Assembly (NCBI RefSeq): GCF_014235875.1
Contig: NZ_JACJUK010000002.1
Span: forward strand, 186,001 to 250,000
Length of the DNA: 64,000 nucleotides
From: Croceivirga lutea
GTDB taxonomy: Bacteria > Bacteroidota > Bacteroidia > Flavobacteriales > Flavobacteriaceae
Direction of reading: 5' to 3'
The translations under genes were made by a program, and so were the position numbers. The notes beneath the pieces are model-generated. The model was not told the origin of the DNA. It ran no database searches and worked only from the letters and a program-made list of their open reading frames with translations. Positions 33,029 to 43,300 of the stretch are shown in pieces (the stretch's first letter is position 1; every line of letters begins with the position of its first letter).

Positions 33029-33967
33029 ATGAAGCATTACTTACATATCAACGATTTAGACAGTTTACAACAAACGGTACAAGAAGCTATCGAACTAAAA
33101 AAAGAACCCACCCAGTTTAAACAACTAGGTGCTGGCAAAACCATTTGCTTGTTGTTCTTTAACAATAGCCTACGTACCCGTTTAAGCACACAAAAAGCTG
33201 CCATAAATTTAGGGTTAGATACTATTGTTATGAATTTTGGTAGTGAAGGCTGGCAGTTAGAGTTTGAAGAAGGAGCCGTAATGGACCAAGGTAAAGCAGA
33301 ACACGTAAAAGAAGCAGCACAAGTGGTGAGCCAATATGCCGATATTGTAGCGATACGTGCCTTTGCTGGTTTAACCGACAAAGAAGCTGACGAGGCCGAG
33401 TTGGTCTTAAACGCCTTTAAAAAATATGCGAACATTCCCGTAGTAAATATGGAAAGTTCTGTTGGGCACCCCTTACAAGCATTGGCTGATGCCATTACCT
33501 TAGAAGAAAATAAAATTGCCCAAAAACCTAAAGTAGTTTTGTCTTGGGCACCACACCCACGCGCTTTGCCGCATGCGGTTGCCAATAGTTTTGTTGCGAT
33601 GATGAAATTGCAAGATGCCGATTTTGTAATTACCCATCCAGAAGGGTATGAGCTAAACCCGGAAGTAACAAAAGGATGTAAAATTGTGCACGACCAAGAA
33701 GAAGCGCTTAAAAATGCGAAGTTTGTATACGTAAAAAACTGGAGCAATTACCAAGATTACGGTAAAGTAAAAAACACCGATAGCAATTGGATGATGACCA
33801 AAGAAAAATTGGGGAAGGCCAAGTTTATGCACTGTTTGCCAGTACGTAGAAATGTGGTAGTAGAAGATGCTGTTATGGATAGCGACCAAAGCCTATGTAT
33901 GGAACAGGCCAACAATAGAACTTATGCAGCCCAAGTGGTGCTAAAACAACTAATAAAAGACCTGTAA
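33029..33967 (+). CDS. argF': N-acylornithine carbamoyltransferase (ArgF')
   Basis: This 312-residue transcarbamylase belongs to the N-acetyl/N-succinyl-ornithine type rather than the ornithine type. NNSLRTRLSTQKAA (45-58) is the carbamoyl-phosphate site, and SWAPHPRALPHAVANSF and FMHCLPVRRNVVVEDAV are hallmark segments shared with Bacteroides fragilis SOTCase. The specificity residue, Pro90 in B. fragilis and Glu92 in the Xanthomonas acetyl-specific enzyme, is Ala90 here (QGKAEHVKEA). Known E92 to A, S, P or V changes in the Xanthomonas enzyme favour succinylornithine, so succinyl substrate use is likelier. It makes N-acyl-citrulline for argE to release. Confidence 0.9.
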   Translation: MKHYLHINDLDSLQQTVQEAIELKKEPTQFKQLGAGKTICLLFFNNSLRTRLSTQKAAINLGLDTIVMNFGSEGWQLEFEEGAVMDQGKAEHVKEAAQVVSQYADIVAIRAFAGLTDKEADEAELVLNAFKKYANIPVVNMESSVGHPLQALADAITLEENKIAQKPKVVLSWAPHPRALPHAVANSFVAMMKLQDADFVITHPEGYELNPEVTKGCKIVHDQEEALKNAKFVYVKNWSNYQDYGKVKNTDSNWMMTKEKLGKAKFMHCLPVRRNVVVEDAVMDSDQSLCMEQANNRTYAAQVVLKQLIKDL

Positions 33968-33982
33968 GCTGCTACAAATTAA

Positions 33983-34759
33983 ATGGAAGATTTAAGCATA
34001 GTTAAAATTGGTGGTAATATAATTGAGGATAGCGATGCGCTAGACCAGTTTCTTACCCTTTTTGCGCAATTGCCCGGTCATAAGATTCTGGTGCATGGTG
34101 GTGGTAAAAAAGCAACCCAGTTGTTACCCAAATTAGGAATAGAACCAAAAATGGTGAACGGCCGCCGTATTACCGATGCAGCAACTTTGGAAGTGGTTAC
34201 CATGGTTTACGGTGGACTTGTAAATAAAAATGTGGTGGCACAATTGCAGGCTAAAGGTGTAAATGCTATTGGACTAAGTGGTCCGGATGCGAATACCATA
34301 CAGGCACAAAAGCGCCCCGTTACTGAAATTGATTATGGGTTTGCCGGCGATGTTAAAGGTGTTGGTGGAAAAACCATTAGCCAATTGATAAGTATTGGAT
34401 TAACTCCCGTATTTTGTGCCCTAACGCACAACCAAAAAGGACAATTACTCAACACCAACGCAGACACCATTACCTCAGAAGTTGCCATTGGTCTCAGCGA
34501 CTTTTACAACACAACCATCTATTATTGTTTTGAATTGGATGGCGTACTAGAAGACATCAACAGAAAAGATTCTTTAATTAAACATATTGATACAACTACT
34601 TACGATGCCCTGGTAGCAAAAGGCGTTATTGCAGACGGCATGTTGCCTAAGATGCATAATTGTTTTCACGCCCTAAAAAATGGTGTAAAACAAGTTAAAA
34701 TTGGAAATTTAGGAATGTTTCAAACAGCAAACACCAACTATACAACATTGGTTTTATGA
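33983..34759 (+). CDS. argB: N-acylglutamate kinase
   Basis: ArgB phosphorylates N-acylglutamate, the second step of the pathway. The 258-residue amino-acid kinase has VKIGGNIIED (7-16), LVHGGGKKATQLLPKLG (about 36-52), GLSGPDANTIQAQKRP and GMLPKMHNCFHAL near the C-terminus. It lacks the N-terminal helix that makes arginine-inhibited hexamers in some bacteria, so feedback control by arginine may be weak; this would fit control by attenuation. It overlaps argE by four bases. Confidence 0.94.
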   Translation: MEDLSIVKIGGNIIEDSDALDQFLTLFAQLPGHKILVHGGGKKATQLLPKLGIEPKMVNGRRITDAATLEVVTMVYGGLVNKNVVAQLQAKGVNAIGLSGPDANTIQAQKRPVTEIDYGFAGDVKGVGGKTISQLISIGLTPVFCALTHNQKGQLLNTNADTITSEVAIGLSDFYNTTIYYCFELDGVLEDINRKDSLIKHIDTTTYDALVAKGVIADGMLPKMHNCFHALKNGVKQVKIGNLGMFQTANTNYTTLVL

Positions 34760-35823
34760 AGTTAGATAAAAAAGCTTTGGGCACAGAAGCCCTAGAATTA
34801 CTAAAACAATTAATTGCTATTCCTTCTTTTTCTGAAGAAGAAGATGAAACGGCTACATTAATAGACAATTGGTTGCAAGGTCATGGGGTGACAACCAAAA
34901 GACAGTACAATAATATTTATGCTTTTAACAAGTATTATGATGAAAGCAAACCCAATTTATTATTGAATTCCCACCACGATACGGTGAAGCCCAATAAGGC
35001 CTACACCAAAGACCCTTTTAATCCGCATATAGAAGATGGTAAATTGTATGGATTAGGAAGTAATGACGCCGGCGGTGCTTTGTGTTCCTTGTTGGCCACT
35101 TTTGTACATTTTTATGAGCGAGAAGATTTGAGCTATAACATTATCATGAGTGCCACGGCAGAAGAAGAAGATGCTGGCGATAAAAGTATTTCGGCCTTAT
35201 TACCTATTCTTCCAGAGATTGATGTAGCTATTGTAGGTGAGCCAACCCAAATGCAATTGGCCATAGCAGAAAAAGGCTTAGTGGTTTTTGAAGGAACCGT
35301 AGAAGGCACACCTTCGCACGCCGCCCATCCTAACGATAATAATGCCATTTACAATACCATAAAAGTGTTGGAATGGTTTAAAAACTATCAATTTGAAAAG
35401 GTATCCGATGTTTTAGGCCCTGTTAAAATGACGGTTACCCAAATTAACGCGGGCAGCCAACACAATGTAGTACCAGCACAGGTAGATTTGGTGATAGACA
35501 CCCGTGTTAACGATTGTTACACCAATGAGGAAATTAATGAAATGCTACAGCGTGAAGCACCTTGTAAACTAAGACCTAGGTCGTTGAACTTAAGTAGTAG
35601 TTCTATTCCTATTGAGCATCCGTTGGTGCAATCTGGTATTGCTTTAGGTAGGGAAACTTATGGTAGCCCTACACTATCAGACCAAGCAGAACTTAGCTGT
35701 CAATCTTTAAAATTAGGTCCCGGGTATAGTCCAAGAAGTCATTCAGCAGATGAGTTTATCTATGTTGATGAAGTGTACGAAGGGGTACAGCTTTATATTG
35801 ATATTTTAGAGGGATTTTTGTAG
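34756..35823 (+). CDS. argE: N-acyl-citrulline/ornithine deacylase (M20)
   Basis: This 355-residue M20-family metallopeptidase has LLNSHHDTVKP (metal His and Asp, about 72-82), GLGSNDAGGALCSL (bridging Asp), ATAEEEDAGDKS (catalytic Glu and metal Glu), IVGEPTQMQLAIAEKG and SHSADEFIYV (last metal His). In pathways with ArgF' it removes the acyl group from N-acyl-citrulline to give citrulline for ArgG. The last bases run into a flavobacterial intergenic repeat. It is coupled to argB by the four-base overlap. Confidence 0.92.
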   Translation: MKLDKKALGTEALELLKQLIAIPSFSEEEDETATLIDNWLQGHGVTTKRQYNNIYAFNKYYDESKPNLLLNSHHDTVKPNKAYTKDPFNPHIEDGKLYGLGSNDAGGALCSLLATFVHFYEREDLSYNIIMSATAEEEDAGDKSISALLPILPEIDVAIVGEPTQMQLAIAEKGLVVFEGTVEGTPSHAAHPNDNNAIYNTIKVLEWFKNYQFEKVSDVLGPVKMTVTQINAGSQHNVVPAQVDLVIDTRVNDCYTNEEINEMLQREAPCKLRPRSLNLSSSSIPIEHPLVQSGIALGRETYGSPTLSDQAELSCQSLKLGPGYSPRSHSADEFIYVDEVYEGVQLYIDILEGFL

Positions 35824-35843
35824 CCCCCTAGCCCCCAAAGGGG
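35824..35843. repeat. Flavobacterial intergenic repeat, CCCC-AAA-GGGG type
   Basis: Immediately after the argE stop, CCCCTAGCCCCCAAAGGGG gives a C-rich duplication and a short hairpin (CCCC 33-36, GGGG 40-43 in the 35800s). From memory, similar sequences recur in intergenic regions of Flavobacteriia. There is no T run, so a terminator is not certain. Confidence 0.5.
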
Positions 35844-35886
35844 AATAGTTAAGTGACGAGGAAAATAATTTGAATTAAATAATATC

Positions 35887-35909
35887 AGGTCGAGCGCAGT
35901 CGAGACCTT
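35887..35909. repeat. Flavobacterial palindromic repeat, GGTCGAGCGCAGTCGAGACC type
   Basis: AGGTCGAGCGCAGTCGAGAC with its CT end forms a bulged hairpin (AGGTC/GACCT outer, GA/TC inner). From memory, the same motif is dispersed in many marine Flavobacteriaceae genomes. It sits in the only long gap inside the arg operon, 44 bases before argH. Confidence 0.55.
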
Positions 35910-35952
35910 AGAATAAGATTCCTGCATTTGCAGAAACTGTAAAAAAAGAACT

Positions 35953-37233
35953 ATGAAACTCTGGGACAAAGGATTCAGCACTGATAAAAAAATAGATACA
36001 TTCACTGTTGGCAACGACAGGGAACTCGATTTACTATTGGCCAAGTATGATGTTATCGCCTCCACAGCGCATGCAAAAATGTTGGCCAAAGTAGGATTAA
36101 TTTCTGATGATGAAGCGAAGCTTTTGGTAAAAGAATTGGCTGCCATTGGTAAATCTATTGAAAAAGGAGACTTTACCATTGAAGATGATTTTGAGGATAT
36201 GCACTCTAAAATTGAGTACATACTCACCGAAAAATTGGGAGATGTAGGTAAAAAAATTCATACCGCACGCTCTAGAAATGACCAAGTTCTAGTGGCTATG
36301 CAATTGTATTTAAAGGCAGAACTCACAGAAATCAAAAGTCAGACCAAGCAGTTGTTCAATTTACTGATGAAACTGGCCGAGAAACATCAAAAAACGCTTT
36401 TACCCGGTTATACGCATTTGCAGATTGCCATGCCTTCTTCTTTTGGATTGTGGTTTTCCGCCTATGCAGAGAGTTTAATAGACGACTTGTACTTTGTGGA
36501 TGCGGCATATAAAATTACAGACCAAAATCCGTTAGGTAGCGCAGCTGGTTATGGCAGTTCTTTCCCAATAGATAGAAGTTTTACAACGGCAGAATTGGAT
36601 TTTGCTACACAAAAATACAACGTAGTTGCGGCGCAAATGGGCCGTGGAAAGGTAGAAAAGGCAACGGCTTTTGGTATCTCTAGCCTAGGAGCCACCTTGT
36701 CTAAAATGGCTATGGATATTACCTTGTATATGAGCCAGAATTTTAATTTTATTTCCTTTCCAAACGAGCTCACCACCGGTAGTAGCATAATGCCTCATAA
36801 AAAGAATCCGGATGTATTTGAGTTGATACGTGCCAAGTGTAATAAAGTACAAGCTACGCCCAATCAGTTAATACTAATTATGAATAATTTACCAAGTGGG
36901 TATCATAGAGATTTGCAATTGGTGAAAGAAGTAATAGTACCGGCTATACAGGACATGAAAGCTTGTTTAGAAATGTTACACTTTAGTTTGAAAGAAATAA
37001 AAGTGAATGCAGCTATTCTAAGTGACACCAAATACGATTACCTCTTTAGCGTAGATACGTTGAATGAAATGGTTAAAAACGGTATGCCGTTTAGAGATGC
37101 TTACAAAACCATGGGTAAGGCCATAGAAAATGGCAATTTTAAACCCAAAAGAGATATTAAACACACCCATGAAGGTAGTTTGGGAAATCTGTGTTTAGAA
37201 GAAATTAAAAAGAAGATGGAAAAAATTAGTTGA
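35953..37233 (+). CDS. argH: Argininosuccinate lyase
   Basis: ArgH splits argininosuccinate to arginine and fumarate. The 426-residue protein has KLWDKGFSTDKKIDTFTVGN at the start, FEDMHSKIEYIL, HTARSRNDQVLVAM (about 98-111) and the superfamily signature GSSIMPHKKNPDVFELIRAK. The family is usually nearer 460 residues; the difference lies at the C-terminus. It is the last gene of the arginine operon, separated from argE by 129 bases holding two repeats, so its expression may partly uncouple. Confidence 0.95.
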   Translation: MKLWDKGFSTDKKIDTFTVGNDRELDLLLAKYDVIASTAHAKMLAKVGLISDDEAKLLVKELAAIGKSIEKGDFTIEDDFEDMHSKIEYILTEKLGDVGKKIHTARSRNDQVLVAMQLYLKAELTEIKSQTKQLFNLLMKLAEKHQKTLLPGYTHLQIAMPSSFGLWFSAYAESLIDDLYFVDAAYKITDQNPLGSAAGYGSSFPIDRSFTTAELDFATQKYNVVAAQMGRGKVEKATAFGISSLGATLSKMAMDITLYMSQNFNFISFPNELTTGSSIMPHKKNPDVFELIRAKCNKVQATPNQLILIMNNLPSGYHRDLQLVKEVIVPAIQDMKACLEMLHFSLKEIKVNAAILSDTKYDYLFSVDTLNEMVKNGMPFRDAYKTMGKAIENGNFKPKRDIKHTHEGSLGNLCLEEIKKKMEKIS

Positions 37234-37242
37234 AATACCTAA

Positions 37243-37303
37243 ACCTAAAAGAAAGGCTTGTACGCTACCAAATTCTTTAATAAGACAACAATTTCTTTTA
37301 GGT
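37243..37303. repeat. 12-base inverted repeat after argH
   Basis: ACCTAAAAGAAA (37243-37254) and TTTCTTTTAGGT (37292-37303) are exact inverted copies with a 37-base loop. The element ends 42 bases before the giant surface protein gene. It could be a structured 3' end of the arg transcript, or a regulatory site. No T run follows. Confidence 0.5.
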
Positions 37304-37345
37304 CAAATATAACGCTCGTAAGTTGTTGGTAATTAACCAAACAAC

Positions 37346-40300
37346 ATGAGTAAGACCCACTTTTTATTCATTTTTCTACTTATTGGATATTCAGCATTTG
37401 GCCAATCTTTTAGATCTACATGGAATACCACTAATATAGAATCTGGCTCTTCCGCCAACAACCAGATTACTATACCTACCAACCCTGCCTATACTTACAA
37501 CTATACAGTTTATTGGGGAGATGGTAATTCTGATACTGGTGTTACTGGCAACATAACCCACACGTATGCAACCCCTGGTACGTACACCATAGAAATTAGT
37601 GACACTTTCCCTGCTATTTATTTTAATGACGAAAACGCCAGCGATAAACTAAAAATCTTAGAAATATTGGCTTGGGGAAGTCAACAATGGCAAACCATGG
37701 AAAATGCCTTTTATGGTTGCGAAAATCTCAATTTCGATGCTATTGATGCGCCAGATTTATCCCAAGTTACAACGCTGCAAAACATGTTTAGGGGCTGTGA
37801 AGCCTTTAATGGTATTGTTAATAATTGGGATGTTAGTACCATAACTAATATATCAGGCCTCTTTCAAGAATGTATCGTTTTTAACAGACCATTGGATTTA
37901 TGGAATACAGCCAATATCACAGATATGTCTTACACCTTCCACAGGGCAAGAGCATTCAATGAACCCTTAGACAATTGGAATGTAGCATCTGTTACAGATA
38001 TGGAGTATTTTTTATCTGAAGCTTCTTCTTTTAACCAAAACATCAATAATTGGAACATATCAAATCTCACCAATTTAATTGGAACATTTAGATACACAAG
38101 CCGATATAATCAGCCCTTAGATAATTGGAATGTGACCAATATCACAGATCTTACCGGGACTTTTCAGGGCTCTGCATTCAATAGACCAATAAACAATTGG
38201 AATGTAAGTAATGTAGTTTCCATGGAAGCCACCTTTAGAGAATCACAATTCAACCAGCCCATAAACTTATGGAATGTGAGTAATGTAACCAATATGTCTC
38301 AAATGTTTCATAGAAACCGAACATTTGACCAACCTATAAACAATTGGAATGTAAGTAATGTTACAGATATGTCTGGGATGTTTGATGGTTGGATTTGGGG
38401 AGCAGTCTTTAACCAACCATTGGATAATTGGGATGTGAGTAATGTAACAGACATGGAATACATGTTTAGAGATAACTCTGCCTTTAATCAAGACATTGGC
38501 ATGTGGGATGTTAGTGGGGTAACCAACATGCGGGGCATGTTTGAAGAAAACCCAGCCTTTAATCAAAACATTGACAACTGGGACGTTAGCAATGTCACTA
38601 TAATGAGTTATATGTTTAATGAAGCTACTGCATTTAATCAGCCATTAAACTCTTGGAACATCAGCAATGTTACTGCAATTGAAGGAATGTTTTTTAGGGC
38701 TACTGCATTTAATCAACCTTTAGGTAATTGGGATGTATCTAGTGTGGATGGCCTTAGAGATATGTTCCGGTCAGCAACTAATTTCAATCAAGATATTAGT
38801 TCATGGAACGTTTCAAATGTTACACGGTTTTCAGCAATGTTTTTAAATGCTGGTTCATTTAATCAAAATCTTGCTAATTGGAATGTTGCAAACGCAACGC
38901 AAATGAGCAATATGCTTTCTAATAGTAGCTTATCTCAAGAAAATTATGATAACACCCTAATTGGTTGGGCGGGCCAAACAGTACAAAATGGGGTAAGTCT
39001 AGGTGCTAACGGACTACAGTATTGTGATGCACTAAATCAAAGACAAGGATTGATAGATACAAACGGTTGGACTATTACTGGGGACAGTGTGAACTGTTCT
39101 TATGTGCTCTGTACAGAAATTACCATGCCAGCGGCAGGAGACAACATGACACCTGCCAATAGTGATATTAGATGGAATCCTGCTCCAAATGCGGACGGGT
39201 ACAGAGTTACCCTAGAAATTGAACGCGGTGGCTCTAGAAACTATGCTACAATTAATGGGAACGTTGCTAATAATTATGATGTCGGCAATACCATTGGGTT
39301 AGATTTTACAAATGAATTTCTACCAGGCGATACCGTTTATGTAACGGTTGTACCTTATAATACCGAAGGTCCTGCAACAGGTTGCCAAGAACTCTCCTTT
39401 ACAGTTGTTGAAAGCTGGGTGAACAGTCCAGATGCCTTTAAATTAACATATGATACTAGCATAACAGAATCGGGGTCAACGCCTACCAATCAGTTAAAAA
39501 TTGAAGCAAACACCGGTTATCCAGATTATCTAACATATAATTATTCTATTGATTGGGGAGATGGGCAATATAACAACAATGTTACTGGTGAAATTATACA
39601 TACCTACTTAAACCCCGGTGTTTATACGGTATCAATTATAGGAGATTTTCCAGCTCCTTATCATTGGGTAAGTAATTCTGACCATATCAAACTTATATCT
39701 ATAGACCAATGGGGCACACAAGTTTGGCAATCTATGAATTACGGATTTTATGGTTGTGCAAATATGGAATACAACGCAACGGATGTACCTAATCTTTCTC
39801 AAGTCGAGTTAGCCTCTAACATGTTTTCTGGCTGTACCTTATTTAATGGTGCAATAGACAATTGGGATGTAAGCAATATTACCAACATGCAGAGCATGTT
39901 TATTTCTGCACGTAGTTTTAACCAACCTCTAAACAGTTGGGATACAAGCAATGTTACCAATATGTACGGAATGTTTGGGGCTGCTCAATTATTTAACCAA
40001 CCTTTAAACAATTGGGATGTAAGCCAAGTGACGAACATGAATTTTATGTTCGCCCGAACGGAGGATTTCAACCAAGATTTAAGTAGTTGGGACACTGGTA
40101 ATGTTACAGATATGGGACGTATGTTTCAAAGTTCAGAGGCTTTTGACCAACCTTTAAACAGCTGGAATGTTAGTCAAGTAACCAATATGTCAGAAATGTT
40201 CCAAAGAGCAGAGGTATTTAACCAACCCTTAGATAACTGGAATACAGCTAATGTAACGGACATGTCTGCCATGTTCTATGATGCAGAATTGTTTAACCAG

Positions 40301-43300
40301 AACATCAATAGTTGGGATGTATCATCAGTAACAGATATGAGCCAATTGTTTTATGCTGCAATAGCATTTAACCAACCCTTGAATAACTGGAATGTTAGTA
40401 CCGTTACCAATATGACCTCTATGTTTTCTAGAGCTGAAGCTTTTGATCAAAATATTGATAGCTGGAACGTAACCAATGTAATTAACATGAATAGTATGTT
40501 CAATTACGCCATCTCTTACAATCAACCCATGAACAGTTGGGACGTAAACTCTGTTGTAAACATGAACGGCATGTTTAGGGGTGCCCAAGTATTTAACCAA
40601 CCATTAAATAATTGGGACGTTAGTGCTGTTGCCAATATGAGCAATATGTTTGAACATGCCGAAGTATTTAATCAACCCATAAATACATGGAATGTAAGTT
40701 CGGTAACGCTAATGCCATCTATGTTCGAATCGGCTTTTACTTTTAACCAACCTTTAAACAGTTGGAACGTTGGTGTAGTTACCAATTTTGATTCTATGTT
40801 CAAAGAAGCAGAAGCGTTTGACCAACCCCTTAATAATTGGGATACAGGTGAGGTTCAAAATATGGCAGAAATGTTCTATGGAGCTACTGTATTCAATCAA
40901 GATATTGCTAGTTGGAATACCTCTTTCGTAACCACTATGCAAGAGATGTTTAGAGAAGCAAGTGCCTTTGACCAGTCACTTGATATCTGGAACGTTGCCT
41001 CTGTAACTACTATGCGAGGTATGTTTCAGGATGCTACAAGCTTCAATAGCTCAATTAACAACTGGAACGTTCGTGGTGTTACCACTATGCAAGACATGTT
41101 TAATGGTGCTAATAGTTATAACCAAAGTTTAAACAACTGGCGCGTAAATGGAGTGACCAATATGGAAGGGATGTTCTACGGTGCTAGTGCGCTTGACCAA
41201 TCTTTTGATCAATGGTTAATTGGTACCGTTTCTATGCGCAATATGTTCCATGATGCTACGGCATTTAATCAATATTTAGGCGATTGGAATATAGAAAATG
41301 TAACCAATATGCAAGGCATGTTGGATGATACTGCCCTTTCAAGAGAAAATTATGACAATACCTTAATAGCTTGGTCAGAACAGACATTAACACCAGGTAT
41401 TAACCTTGGGGCAAATACGCTACCCTATTGTGATGCAGTTGAAGAACGCCAATCTATGATAGACAATTTTGGATGGACTTTTACAGGTGATGTTCTCGAT
41501 TGTCCTATTCCCGAATGCACCCAATTGGTTGCACCGCTAAATGGAGCAACGGACGTTCCTGTGAATACGAATATTACATGGGAAGCGGTTCAGTTTGCGC
41601 GAGAATACAAATTATTTGTTGGCACCTCACCCGGAGGCACAGATATTTTAAATAATGAAGTGGTAGTGAATAATACCTCATTTGAATTTGCTGCAGACTT
41701 TAACCCAGATGTTACGGTTTATGTTACCATTATCCCATCCAATGAAAATGGCGATGCGGTTGGGCCTTGTACTGAAGAAAGTTTTACAGTAACAAATAAT
41801 CCACCAACTGTACCAGATTGTACCAATCTGACCTTACCGTTAAACAATGCTACCGATATTTCTTTTGATACGGATTTAAACTGGAACGCGGTAAGTAATG
41901 CAGATGGATATAGAATCAATGTAGGAACAACCTCTGGAGGCACGGATTTAGTTAATAATGAAGATGTAGGTAATGTAACCGAATATGATTTTTCTACGGA
42001 TTTACCGGAAAACACTTTAGTTTATGTAACCATTATCCCTTACAACGAAGTTGGGCCTGCTACAGCTTGTACAGAAGAGTCTTTTAGAACTGAGTTTATT
42101 CCAGTTCCCCCTTCATGTACTACAATTGCTAGCCCAATAAACGGTGCTGTAGATGTAGCTATTGATACAGATTTAAGCTGGAATGCCGTTGCCGACGCTA
42201 CCGGATATTTGGTAAGCGTAGGTACTACTTCTGGTGGAATAGAAGTTGTTAATAATATAGATGTAGGCAATGTTACCACTTATTCTTTTACGGCTGACCT
42301 TCAAGAAAATAGGATGCATTACGTTCAAATTATTCCCTACAATGCTGTTGGCGATGCCTCTGGCTGTTCAGAAGAAATATTCACAACCGGAGCAGGAAGT
42401 TTATCAAATCCACCCAATTGCACCACAATTAACAATCCATTAAATGCAACAACAGATGTGGTCATAAATTCCGATATCAGCTGGAATGCTGTAGCCAATA
42501 CAGATGGGTATTACCTTACTGTAGGCACCACTTCTGGCGGAACCGATATTTTGAATGCAGAGGACGTGGGTAATGTTGTTACCTATGACTTGCCTGCAGA
42601 TTTACCTGAAAACACGGAGATATTCGTAACTATTGTTCCTTATAATTCTTTCGGAAGCGCTACCGGATGTAACGAAGAATCCTTTACCACCGAAACCCTG
42701 CCAACTGTACCCAGCTGTACTAGTTTAAGTTCACCGCTTAATGCAGCTACCGACGTTTCAATTGCTACCGATTTAAGTTGGAATGTTGTGGCCAATGCTG
42801 ATGGCTATTACTTAACCGTGGGTACCACTTCAGGGGGAAATGATATTTTGGATAACGAGGATGTCACAGGCTCTACTTTTGACCTGCCCAACAATCTACC
42901 TGAAAATACCGTAATATTCGTATCTATTGTTCCTTACAATGCTGTAGGAGATGCTTCCGGATGTATAAAAGAATCCTTTACAACGGAAACTCTAGCTACA
43001 ATACCTAGTTGTACTAGTTTAAGTTCACCGCTTAATGCAGCTACGGACGTTTCAATCTCAACTAATCTAAGTTGGGACGCCGTAGGTAATGCTGATGGTT
43101 ATTATTTGACCGTTGGTACCACTTCAGGAGGAAATGATATTTTGGATAATGAGGATGTCACTGGCACTGCTTTTGATTTGCCAGCTGATTTACCAGAGAA
43201 CACACAGATATTCCTAACCGTTTTACCGTACAATGGGGTTGGTTCAGCTACAGGTTGTACCGAGGAATCCTTTACAACGGAAACTCTGGCCACAATACCT

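Noticed and set aside
33037-33747. Long minus-strand open frame opposite argF'
   Set aside because: It lies wholly inside a well-supported gene, with Ser/Cys-rich composition typical of the antisense of an Ala/Glu-rich protein.
35887-35909. Palindromic repeat considered as an insertion sequence end
   Set aside because: No transposase, no partner end and no target duplication are visible nearby.
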